A stretch of DNA of 64,000 nt from Plutella xylostella. Lineage: Eukaryota; Arthropoda; Insecta; Lepidoptera; Plutellidae. A program made the translations under genes and the position numbers. This document shows, piece after piece, positions 47,715 through 58,669 of the stretch. The notes below the pieces were generated by a model. The model saw nothing but the letters and a program-made list of their open reading frames with translations. It was not told the DNA's origin and ran no database searches. Positions within the stretch are counted from its first letter, which is position 1. The number at the start of each line of letters is the position of its first letter. The stretch is from NCBI RefSeq assembly GCF_932276165.1, contig NC_064009.1, positions 5,208,001-5,272,000 on the forward strand, written 5' to 3'.

Positions 47715-50700
47715 ATGGCTTCAAAGGCACTTAAAAGCCCCCTCGTTCGTCATGTTACGGTAATAGCCAATTGTTTTAACTACTTTCGTAATTTTTCCAT
47801 TTACAGAGACCCGGGAAATGCCTTGTAAAGTTTGACGTTTCGTTCTTACCCTGTTATGTAAAGCAATTTTCAAGTATTTGCAGGATTTATAGCAATTATT
47901 TAATATTTAATGACGTTCATAAACATGTACTACAACAGCTATACAATCAAGTAATCAAAATTTGTATGTTTTTTTTAGGCTCGAGGTTACGCCCAGGCAG
48001 CCCCTGGAGTCAAAAAGGATCTGAAGGTTGCTACTGCTGTTGCCCCTAACAAAGTGATTGCCGCCTCACTGGACAATGGCTCTCCCCTCACCCGTGTCAC
48101 CATCGCTTTCAAGTAAGTTCTTAAGTCTATTAATTTGGCTAAAATGTGTATAGCTACGCTAGTATGGGCTTGCTTTTAGTCTAACCTTAGTTTTGTTACT
48201 GGCAAATAGGACAGTAAGCTGCTTTAACATAATGTAAATGAAATGCCAAAGTAACTTTACCTGTCTGTAGTGAGAGAATAAGGCATTTTTTTAGCTATCT
48301 TCCTGTAATGCATAGTTTAATGGTAGTCTTAAGAATATAAAGCAGAAAATGCATGCTCCAAAGCAACAAAAGTAAACTTAACTTTGAAAGTAATAAGGGG
48401 CAATTTCCTACTTTCCCAGAGCTGGTTCCCGCTATGAGCCTCAGACTGAGCTGGGTCTGTCACATGTCTTGCGCTCAGCCGCCGGTCTGTCCACCAAGAA
48501 TGCCAGCGGTTTCATTACCGCAAGGAAACTCGGCCAGATGGGAGCCTCTGTCAGTGCGTCTGGAGACAGGGAGTTCATCTATTACACCCTTGAAGTAAGT
48601 TATGCATGTCTGACTGCATTAGGATTGTAATGCTTTGAAGCTTGTTCACTTTGATGATCCGATACAGTTTATTTGATTGGCATACTATGAGATGCTTATG
48701 ATTGGTTTATATTCTAGAAATACTTTAACAATTGTTGTAACAAGAGTTGAATTTGGGCTTTCTGTCAAATCAAAGTGAATGCAGTTTATCTACGAATTAT
48801 TTCCTCTTTCATTGACATTGGTCAAATGTGTTTTCCCTACTTCAATGGCCAATACGCCTAACCCCAATACCCTCCTTCCGTAGGCCACTCAGGAGCATGC
48901 GCTGGAGGCCCTGGAGCAGCTCAACAACATGGTGTCCGGGCAGGAGTTCCGCCCGTGGGAGCTGAGCGACAACACGCCGCGCCTCAAGTACGACCTGGCT
49001 GCTCTGCCTCCTCAGGTGTGATGGAAACTATACAGGGTATATCATGCGTAGTGGCCCATCTTAGAGGCTTAGTGGGGAAAATCAGGACCACGATAAATAA
49101 ATAAAGATAGGGTGTTGCAAAAGTGGTATTTTGGAAAGGGGGTGCATCAGCTCGTAATTCTGAACAACTATTGTTTTTCGATTTTTCAGAACTTCTACAG
49201 CAAAAGTTGTTTAGAATGACCCTTTGAGACACTTTCTTTTGGCTTACTATTATAATACCTGAAGAGAATATGAATCATTAACTAAATGGAAAATATTAGA
49301 TTGTCACATAAATAACTGATTAAAAAACTTGAATGCTTCTTTTTAGATTTTTGTCGGAATCCATCATCCTCTAAACGCGAAAAAAAACTCGCCCGGAAAA
49401 CCCATGTTACATTCAAATATTCCCCGCCCCAGGTCCGCGCAGTCGACCTCCTCCACCGCGCCGCCTACCGCCGCGGGCTTGGCAACTCTCTCTTCGTGTC
49501 GCCGAAGCGCATCGGCCACGTCTCCTCCGAGTCGCTGCAGCACTACGCCGCCTCCACGCTGCTGCCCACACGCTGCGCTGTCGCCGTCGTCGGAGAGAAC
49601 ATGGTATGGGGGCTGTGATGTTGAGGGGTTTAGGCTGTCTGTCCACCAGAGTGGAGCGGGTTAGCGGAGCGGAAGAGAAATTCCATGAGCGGAGTTTTTA
49701 TGCAATTTCATTGGTCGATTTTGACCTCACACGACGATCTGCTAGCTTTCTCCGCTCTAGTGGACAGGCAGCATTAGGGTAACTAGTTGCTAAACACACA
49801 AGCGGGCCGGTATAGTTGGGGAAGCGCATCGGCCACGTCTCCTCCGAGTCGCTGCAGCGCTACGCCGCCTCCACGCTGCTGCCCACCCGCTGTGCTGTCG
49901 CCGTGGTTGGGGAGAACATGGTATGGATGTTGAAGAGTTTAATGGTGCCTGTCCACCATAGCGGAGAAAGCTAGCGGAGCGGTGTGCGAGGTAAAAATCG
50001 ATCAATGAAATGGTATGAACGGAGTTTTTATGCTCTGCTAGCCCGCTCCGCTCTGGTGAAAAGTCAGCTTTAGGTTACCTAGTTGCTAAACACACAAGCG
50101 GGCCGGTATAGTTCGGGAAGCGCATCGGCCACGTCTCCTCCGAGTCGCTGCAGCACTACGCCGCCTCCACGCTGCTGCCCACACGCTGCGCTGTCGCCGT
50201 GGTTGGGGAGAACATGGTATGGATGTTGAAGAGTTTAAAGGTGCCTATCCACCAGAGCGGAGAAAGCTGACTGAGTCGACCAATGAAATTGAATAAAAAA
50301 TCCGCTCATGCAATTTCATTGGTCGATTTTTACCTTGCACACCGCTCCGCTAGCGTTCTACGCTCTGGTGGAAAGGCAGCATTAGGGTACCTAGTTGCTA
50401 AACTCATAAGCGGGCCGGTATAGTTCGGGAAGCGCATCGGCCACGTCTCCTCCGAGTCGCTGCAGCACTACGCCGCCTCCACGCTGCTGCCCACCCGCTG
50501 TGCTGTCGCCGTGGTTGGGGAGAACATGGTATGGATGCTGTGCTGATGAAGGGGTTTATTAGGGTATCTAGTTGCTACACACATAAGCGTTTGTTTAGCG
50601 GAATGGTTCGGATAGACGTGATTTTTTAGTTGTTTAAATTAATTTCGAGTTTTATTTTGTGCATTTTTATGTAGGTATTTGTAATTTTCTTTACTGAAAC

Positions 50701-53005
50701 TTTTTAAATTTGCATATTTACAGGACAAGGCAACTCTGGCTGCGCAGGCGCTGGTGCTGCCGAACAGCGCCGAGGCTCCCACAGAGGCCACCAAGTACTT
50801 CGGCGGTGAATTGAGGTAATTAACAATCCAAAATGTACAAATCTATACCTACCACTTATGGTTTTTCTACAAGTAGGTACCTACACGTTTTTCTACTTTT
50901 CAAAATGGCTACCTACTCATGAAAGATTTTCTATAATTCTTCCATGTTGTTTGCGAAGTAAAGTATGATATTCTTTCAGGAAGGAGATGGGCGGAGACTT
51001 GGCTCACGTGGCCCTGGCGGTGCAGGGCGCGCCCGCCGGCTCGTCCCAGGCCCTGGCTCTCGCTGTAGCAGCTAAGGGTAATCTCATATACTTATTGCTA
51101 CCAACCCACTTGCCAAAACTGCTATGTGGTCAGTATATTCGCCAAAATTATTGCCGAATTTGGTGAAACTACATTTTTGGTATTTGTAAAATACGGAAAA
51201 CATCCCATAACAAAGTAGTTAGCCAAGTGTGGTGCCAGCATAATATCATAAACAAAACAATGAAAATTACGGTGTTCCATTCTATAAGTGAGAGGAGGGA
51301 GTATTGATAAACCAAGATCCTTTGGTCTGACAGTAGCCCAGATAATCTTTTTCATAAGTACTTTTTGTAATGTGGTTACAGTCAATGCCTCCTATACTAA
51401 CTATAGTATAAGGACTAGCTACGTGATCCCTCTAAAATTTATTTCTCTACCTTCCACAGCTTTCGGCCACGGCCCGCTCGTCAAGTGGGGCTCCTACAAC
51501 TCCCCGCTGGCCAAGGCGATCGGCAACATCGGCCCGTTCGCCGCCGCCGGCTTCAGCGTGGCCTACTCCGACAGCGGCCTGTTCGGCGTCGTGCTGACCG
51601 TGCCCAAGGATGAGGCTAAGACCGTAAGTCTTTTTACAAACTAGTTGGCTGCTTCGAGAAAATGATGGTATGATGAGTGTCGATGTTTTGAACGACCACC
51701 AGATCTGCTTGATTCTGTAGTGCAGACAGATTTGGACATAATCATGGATTCCTAATTCATTGCCATCATAGTAGTTTTGAAGCCATTGTGAAGCCCTATT
51801 CTATTCTATTCTCTGTGGGGGTGTGAGTACCTGCACCTGGCTCTCTCGAATGGAACCTTTGTGCATATCCCCAAGGTCTAAACTGCCTTCCTAAGCTTGG
51901 ACCATTTCCCCACCACGCTGGTCCACTTGCGGGTTGGTGGGTTCACATATCTAGATGTGCTAGATCTAGATATGCAGGTTTCCTCACGATGTTTTCCTTC
52001 ACCGTAAGAGCGATGGTATACATTGTACTTAAGTTAAAAGAACTCATTGGTACATGTCAGCGCCGGGATCGAACCCGCATCTCTGGCGTGAGAAGCGGGC
52101 GCTTACCCGACTGAGCTACCACCGCTCCTGGAGCGGTGGTAGCTCAGTCGGGTAAGCGCCCGCTTCTCACGCTGTGAAGCCCTATTCTGGCCCCATTATT
52201 TAACAGTCTTATACAATTCCCTAATCACATCCCAACCTTATCCTTTCACAGGCGGTTTCGAACGCGGCCAAATTCCTCCGCGGCGCCACCCTGAGCGCTG
52301 ACGTCATCAAGGCAGCCAAGAACCAGCTGAAGCTGCAAGTGCTGAGCGAGGCCGACGACGGTGCCTCCCTGGCCGAGTCTCTGGCGGCGCAGTGCCTGTA
52401 CACCGGCACCGCCAAGTCGCCGCTCGAGATCGCTGCCAGCATCGACGCTCTGTCTGAGAGTGATGTGTCACAGGTGAGGTGGTTTTATCTGCGGCGCAAG
52501 ACTAGACAAAAGTTATGCGTCGCGCGGCTTCGAGAGCTAGTGCGATGAAAATCTTTTGTCACAATGCCTTGACGTATAGTTCACCATTTTAAGATATTGC
52601 TGTAGTGATTGTGTGGTTAACAAATGTGTCACAGTGGCTGCGTAAAGTGCTGACACATCACAAAGTCTGTCTTAATTATCTCCTCTGATAGATTTTCATT
52701 CCTATTCAATGAGTGTGGTTTTGTGACATGTTTAGAACCTTGGCTGACATACAGACTTTGTGAAAAGGGAAGGGTTGTAACAACAACCAATTTTATGCAG
52801 GAGTTCCTAAGATGGTGCTATAAATATCTCAAGCAAAGATAGTGAATTCATCAGCACAACTTCCAAAGAAGGAAGGAATTTAGAGCTTTAAATCATTAAA
52901 AAAATCTCATTTCTCTTTCAGGCTGTTTCTGCTGCTGCCAAGACAAAGCTGTCCATGGGATCAGCAGGAAACTTGGCATTTGTCCCATACGCAGATGAAG
53001 TTTAA
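47715..53005 (+). CDS. UQCRC2: Cytochrome bc1 complex subunit 2 (core protein 2)
   Basis: Ten exons splice in phase to 438 aa: 47715-47759, 47979-48112, 48420-48594, 48884-49015, 49433-49603, 50724-50815, 50980-51077, 51460-51623, 52252-52473 and 52922-53005. The N-terminus MASKALKSPLVRHVTARGYA is an Arg/Lys-rich mitochondrial presequence with no acidic residues. The body is an M16-peptidase-like fold: SRYEPQTELGLSHVLRSAAG occupies the position of the zinc motif, but HxxEH is absent, as expected of core 2. The C-terminal half carries AFGHGPLVKWGS and ends NLAFVPYADEV. The protein is a structural subunit of respiratory complex III in the inner membrane. Introns host a tandem exon-copy array and a SINE. 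AATAAA follows the stop at 53112. Confidence 0.95.
49504..50530 (+). repeat. Tandem array: 3' part of UQCRC2 exon 5 plus a MITE, four units
   Basis: The codons for KRIGHVSSESLQ through VVGENM and the donor ATG|GTATGG recur at about 49504 (real exon), 49821, 50117 and 50429 (spacing 317, 296 and 312 bp). A small foldback element accompanies the first three exon units, with CTGTCCACCAGAGTGGAGCG and TCCGCTCTAGTGGACAGGCA as ends. Each extra copy is preceded by GGCCGGTATAG. Splicing there to its GT would give a 105-nt (35-codon) open, in-frame exon. The copies differ by only a few substitutions, one giving Arg for His. Confidence 0.9.
51803..52172 (-). mobile_element. tRNA-derived SINE with snap-back 5' end
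   Basis: The element is flanked by a 16-bp target duplication, TGTGAAGCCCTATTCT, at 51787-51802 and 52173-52188. On the minus strand it begins GGAGCGGTGGTAGCTCAGTC (box A region) with GGGTTCGATCCCGG as box B, and ends in an (AGAAT)n tail. The 5' 43 bp is duplicated in inverted orientation (52130-52172), giving a perfect hairpin with a one-base loop. It lies in UQCRC2 intron 8. Confidence 0.9.
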
Positions 53006-53111
53006 AGTTTTAGCGCCATTGTGTAGATTATTTAAATATATACCAACATAACAAGTGTTTACAGAAATTGTAAATTATGATTTATAAATATAATTTATTG
53101 TTCAACTTTTA

Positions 53112-53117
53112 AATAAA
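53112..53117 (+). terminator. UQCRC2 poly(A) signal
   Basis: AATAAA lies 107 nt after the UQCRC2 stop, before the convergent end of TRMT112. Confidence 0.7.
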
Positions 53118-53241
53118 TGTGACTCCATGTTTTTGTTAATAAGACTTTCTTTTTTATTATTCCATTCAGAGAATAAATACCATTGTCAAACTGTGATAGA
53201 CGAAGATAAAAATAAAACAAGTAAATATTAGAGCTGTATTT

Positions 53242-53619
53242 TTATTGCACTTCTGCTTCTGTGAGTAGCATGTTGGGGATACCCTTGGAGATGGGAAATT
53301 GTCGTCCAGACTCGGGACAAGTTAAGGTTCCTTCTTCTATCTCTACTTCTAGAAGAACATGATGTGCCTTTTTCAAGAATTCCTGGTCTTCTTCATACTT
53401 TGGTTCAACTGTTTTTGGTAGTCCTTCACTGTGTCCTAAACTGTCAGCAGCACCCCACAACACATTCCAGTCCAGTTTGGGTATAATACGAGAGACAAAC
53501 TCTGGATTAAAGTCTACTTCAGTTACTTTTACATCCGTAGCATTTATTGCCAATGGATAGCCTTGTAAAACACCTTTCAAACATTTGGATGTGAGCATAT
53601 TATGCGTGATGAGCTTCAT
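53242..53619 (-). CDS. TRMT112: TRMT112, methyltransferase activator subunit
   Basis: A single exon encodes 125 aa from MKLITHNMLTSKCLKGVLQG to MLLTEAEVQ. It matches the family end to end: the VDFNPEFVSRIIPKLDW block, the HHVLLEVEIEEGTLTCPESG block and the QFPISKGIPNMLL block. Family length is about 125 aa, so it is complete. Family knowledge: TRMT112 is the obligate partner that stabilises several methyltransferases acting on tRNA, rRNA and release factor eRF1. It converges on UQCRC2, with ends about 240 bp apart, and is head-to-head with DIS3L2. Its AATAAA signal overlaps the stop codon (CAATAAAA), implying a 3' UTR of about 20 nt. Confidence 0.95.
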   Translation of the reverse strand: MKLITHNMLTSKCLKGVLQGYPLAINATDVKVTEVDFNPEFVSRIIPKLDWNVLWGAADSLGHSEGLPKTVEPKYEEDQEFLKKAHHVLLEVEIEEGTLTCPESGRQFPISKGIPNMLLTEAEVQ

Positions 53620-53915
53620 CGTGAATGATTAAATTTACATAAGGTTAAATAATGTACACTGTGTCAGTTTTCACGGTCTTTTTCATTGAGAAAAACACTA
53701 TTTGGGATAACTAATTCAATTTTTCTGCAAATCGACATCGAAGTACATAAATTGAGGTTATGTTTAGTTTTGTACAGATTATTTTGTGAGCAAATAAAGT
53801 AGTCTGTATTACACAGAATAAAAAAAAAATGCTTACTGACCTTTCAGCTGCCTCGTCTAGCACTTCTATCAAAGACTCGTGCTAGTGCTAAATAACAGTT
53901 GAATGTCATTTGTAC

Positions 53916-54657
53916 TTAATGGACAACATTTCAAAAAACTAAAGCTGCTATAAATCGAAAACCATTTCGAGATTTAGCTCTAAAGGCTACAAAAAAAATG
54001 TTTTTGTATTTTTTGGATGTATCATTTTCGAGAAAATCATAAAATAGTAAAAAAGTGCTGATGACGTCATGCATCAGGTGCGATGCATTTTGATGATCAA
54101 AGCCTATAGATTTAAAAACAAAGTAACTGTCACTTTCATTTTTGATTGACGTTGACATTTGTTGTTTATTTGGGTCATTTTCATAAATTCTGTTCTGACA
54201 CTTTATGTCAATTTTTATTTATTTATCATATAAAATGGTTAGTACGTATTAAGAGATGACCTCTATATTATATGTCCCAGAGCATGCCACAGCCTACACA
54301 GCTGAAAAAATGCTTTTGAAAAATTCCTCTGCTTATTTTTGAAACTTTGTATCATCAGAAATATCAATGTCATTTGAAAATGACCCATTTGTTGGTTGGC
54401 ATGTAAACAAAGTTTAAATGTCACTTGTCAGTGTCATTTATGTTTTTTCAGAGACTAAGGCAATAGACAAAAATAAAAATTGAGCCTAATATGTGACGTC
54501 ACTTCCGGTTTTAAAATAATTAACTTTAAAGTTAAAAATAACATGCAGAAATTAATGTATATACAAAGTAAAAAAATACGGGTCCTCTAATTTATTATAA
54601 ACTTTCCGATTAGCTAATAAAAATATAGGGTAAAGAAAATGAAATGTTGTCCATTAA
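53916..54657. mobile_element. piggyBac-like non-autonomous element (TTAA-flanked)
   Basis: TTAA followed by TGGACAACATTTCA (53916 on) is mirrored by TGAAATGTTGTCCA followed by TTAA (to 54657). The TTAA duplication is typical of piggyBac. The 14-bp ends do not start with the usual CCY, so assignment is tentative. It has no transposase and fills most of the space between TRMT112 and DIS3L2. Confidence 0.6.
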
Positions 54658-54797
54658 CTTATCGGCTGGTATCACTAAATAAAAACTAGGTTATTTCTTT
54701 TGTGGGTAAATTTCGCCTTTTCTTTCTTCTACGTGTCTTTTTAAAATCAAAATTCGTTGTAGCCTTGTGATATGGTGACACGTAGACCTCCTTCATT

Positions 54798-57700
54798 ATG
54801 TCCAACTTACGTGATAATTTGCCCGATAAAAGTATTGATGGTAGTAAACCATCAACTTCAGCGTTTCGTCCAAAAGGATCTATCATCAACATGAAACAGA
54901 AAATTGGGTCGCCTTCTAAATCACCAGCCAAACAGAAAAATCCTCCGGCTAGCCCCAGACAGAAGAAACCAAAAGATAGTAAAGTGGTGACGCAGACGAC
55001 AACAAACACATCAATAGACGACATGACCGCGCAGGCTGCAAACATCAACATTGACACGGGTGTTGTTATCAACAACGAAACAGCACAAAGCAGAGCCCCA
55101 AAAGGTAAACATGCTAAAAAAAAGGAAAATCTAAAAAAGCTGCAGTTACAAATGCCTACTTTGCCACCACAAGGCATAGCAAATATTGTGCAATCCACAG
55201 CTCCCGCCAATATGATTCACACACAACAGCAAGTACAAGATTTTTTCTCGAAAAATATTGGCCCACTTTATGCCAGTACAACCCCCAGATATTTGGAGAA
55301 CCTCCATCACCATCCTCAGTATCAGTTCATGTATGGGGCACAGGCACAACCACAGCTGCAGCGGCGTAGTATCCCAAATACTCCAATCCTGATGCAGGAG
55401 CCGCGGAGTCCACAGTACTTGAATAATGCATTGCAACATCCATTGTTGAGCAAGTCATTTTCAACTGGAGGTCGTGACCCATCAGCAATTACCTTGGAAA
55501 AACTTGTAGCTTCTAATCTAGTGGCACCGCAAATTCACCCATATGCATTGCTTTTGGGACAAGCAGCAGCCGCTGCTGCTGCTTCTAGACAGCAGCAAGA
55601 GAAAACTAAAAGTTCTCCAAAGAGGAATAGAAATAGAAATAAAAACAAAAACAAAGAGAGTGAACCAAAGGAGGAAAAGACATTTGAAGCCTACTTGACA
55701 CCTGAACAAGTGGAAGAGGGCTTAAAGAACAATGAATTTATAGAAGGGCTTATCAGAATCAATCCTAAAATGTTCACTCATGCATACTTGAGTGGTACCG
55801 ACCGCAGTGAGCAGGATGTGCTGATTGATGGAGTAAGGAACAGGAACCGCGCCTTGGAAGGTGATCTTGTGGTTGCTAAACTTCTCCCCGACAGTGATAG
55901 TGAAGATGGCAAAGAAAATAAACAAAAGAAAGGGAAAGTTGTATTCATCAAGGAAAAGAACCATACAAGGACATGTATTGGTACACTGAAGCTGATGCCT
56001 GACAGGAACAGACAAAAGGCCATATTTCTGCCTCGGGATCACAGAGTCCCTCGGCTCAATATACCATGCACAAGTTGGCCAACTAATTTCTACTTTGAAG
56101 AGAAAAGGTATGAGAACACACTCTTTTTAGCAAAAATCCTAGATTGGACTGACACAAGGTTTGCTGTTGGCACAATATCTTGTTTCATTGGACAATCTGG
56201 AGATATGGAATCTGAATCACGGGCAATCTTGGCTCAAAATGATTTGGATGTAACTCCATTTGGTCCGAATGTGAGAGATCTCTATCCAAGACTAGATTAT
56301 ACAATACCAGAAGAAGAAATTAAGCTGAGGGAGGATTGTCGCGAACTGTGTATATTCAGTATTGACCCTCACAACTGCCGAGACATTGATGACGCAGTCT
56401 CCTGTAGGGAACTTGAGAATGGGAACTATGAAATTGGAGTCCATATTTCAGATGTTGCCCACTTTCTCACCGAAAATACAATATTAGATGAGAAAGTATC
56501 AGAGAAGGCAACCACAATTTATTTGGTAGAGAAAGCCTACCACATGCTTCCAGATGATCTGTGCATGCTGTGCTCTCTGTTCCCTGGTGTGGACAAACTC
56601 GCCTTTTCCGTATTTTGGGAAATTACTAAAGACGCAAAGGTCTTGAAACATAGGTTTGCGAAAACCGTAATTCATTCTTGTGCTCAATTATCTTATGAGC
56701 ACGCTCAAGCTGTTTTGGATGACAAAGAGGATGCGCAGAAAGATTTTCCTGAAATTTACAATGGCTTTGAATATTCAGATATACATAAAGTTATTAAAAC
56801 TTTGGGAAGTATTTCAGCCATATTCCGGAAAAATCGATTTGACGGTGGTGCGCTGAGAATAGACCAGCCCAAGGTGGCATTCCAGCTGAGCCCTACTAAC
56901 GGTTTGCCAGATTCATACTACATATACGAGAGCAAGCAGAGTCATCAGCTGATCGAAGAATTCATGTTGCTTGCGAACATGACGGTGGCGAATCGAATTT
57001 ACGAGGATCACCCGACACTGGCCTTCTTACGGTGTCACCCGGAGCCGAGTCTCTACATGCTGAGACAGTTGGCCAAGGCGCTGGCTCCGATGGGCATCGA
57101 CCTGGACATCACATCAGCCGGGGAGCTCCACCGCTCGCTGCTCCCCTACGTGGGGCCCGACAACACCGACCGCGGCAAGGCCATGGTCCTCAACATGCTC
57201 TGTGCGAAACCGATGACGAGAGCCAAATATTTTTGTGCTAATGGATGTGACGACGAAGATTTTCGGCACTACGCCCTCAATGTACCCTTGTACACGCATT
57301 TTACCAGTCCCATTCGACGATATGCCGACATCATGGTTCACAGGTACCTACTTATATATTTTTTCCTCTAGCTATCTTATTTATTACACCTATAATACCT
57401 AAGTTTCATACTAATTTCCGTTTTTATAATTCCAGATTGTTAGCGGCGAGTCTCAACTACAGGGAGACACCCAAATGGGACGTAGACAGGGTCCGCGCTA
57501 TCGCGGCACAGTGCAACAAGCAAAAATACAACGCCAAGAAGGCAGGCGAGATGTCCACAGAACTGTACACACTCAAGTACATAGAAATGCACTCTCCTTT
57601 AGTGACTGAAGCTGTAGTGGTCGAAGTTAAGGAAAAATACATTGATGTTATAGTAGTGTCGGTCGGATTGAACAGAAGAATTTTCTTTAACAATGTAAGT

Positions 57701-58669
57701 ACCTGCACAGCTCATCCTACTCAATGAATTACTCATACATGTACCTAGAAATTGCATAATTATCGTTAATTGTTACAACCCGCGCAAAGTTTCTAGACAC
57801 CTGGCCCAAAAATCTACCCCTCCCCCGCTTCCCCGCGCGAGGCCCCGCTCTCGTCCTTTTGTAGCGTTAGCAAAAGTCCGTCGGAATTTTATCGAAGAAT
57901 TATCAGACTTTTTTGTTACATCTTTATCAGTAGGTAATGTAAATGAATAATTATATAAAGAAATATTTATATATTTTATTACAATATAACAAAAGTCAGG
58001 AAAGTATGTTTTTCGCATGCGGGTTTTTAGATAACCAGTAGAGTGGGTGATTGACTGTGGTAGGTATTTTACGTCCGTAGATGCATCTGCCACCGATGCG
58101 TTTGTTGTCGGTTTTTGTGGCACAGATCAAAGGGTTAAGGCGCGAGTGTCCGGCATCGCGACCACCATCGTTAATTAGGCACCACCGAGCTTAATTATAA
58201 AAATACTGATAGCAAAGAGGAAGAAAAGAAATATTTTTGGTAATATCGATATTACTTTTTTGCACTCAGTACTTAAGACAAATGTCATTTAACCCTGGTG
58301 TCTAGTTATCTCGCCCGCCTTGTACAAAGAATGGCTATCCTTTACTAGCAGTTACACTTTTAGGTGATTGCATCCACCAATCATTTATCTTATTTTAATT
58401 TCACGACGATTGTAACTTACATCTCTTCAGAGGATCGTGAATATAAAAATATATTTTTTATATAAATTTTCCAGGATTTCCCGGGAGAGTACAATTGCAT
58501 CAAGAACGACGCGGGTGCGAAGCTATCCAAGATGGAGCTGACGTGGAAAGCCACGGAGACCTCGCCCGCAGTGAAGCAAGTCATAGAAGTGTTCTCAATA
58601 TTGCAAGTTGAGATGCATAAAGGCGACGAAATGGTTAAAGTTGAGACAAAACTTGTGAGGCCGAAATAG
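54798..58669 (+). CDS. DIS3L2: DIS3L2, RNase II-family 3'-5' exoribonuclease
   Basis: Three exons (54798-57343, 57436-57694 and 58475-58669) splice in phase to 999 aa. The first 290 residues are Ser/Lys/Gln-rich, including a run of Ala and Gln (QAAAAAAASRQQQ). Cold-shock domains begin about residue 293 (FEAYLTPEQVEEGLKNNEFI, then PRDHRVPRLNIP). The RNB catalytic domain starts about 515 with IDPHNCRDIDDAVS, which carries the clustered catalytic Asp residues, and ends TSPIRRYADIMVHRLLAAS. A C-terminal S1 domain follows. There is no PIN domain, which separates DIS3L2 from DIS3. Family knowledge: it degrades uridylated RNAs in the cytoplasm. Poly(A) signals AATAAA occur near 59234 and 59403. Confidence 0.95.

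Noticed and set aside
52060..52172. A possible functional tRNA gene
   Set aside because: The tRNA-like head belongs to a SINE with a target duplication and an AGAAT tail; no complete cloverleaf end is present.
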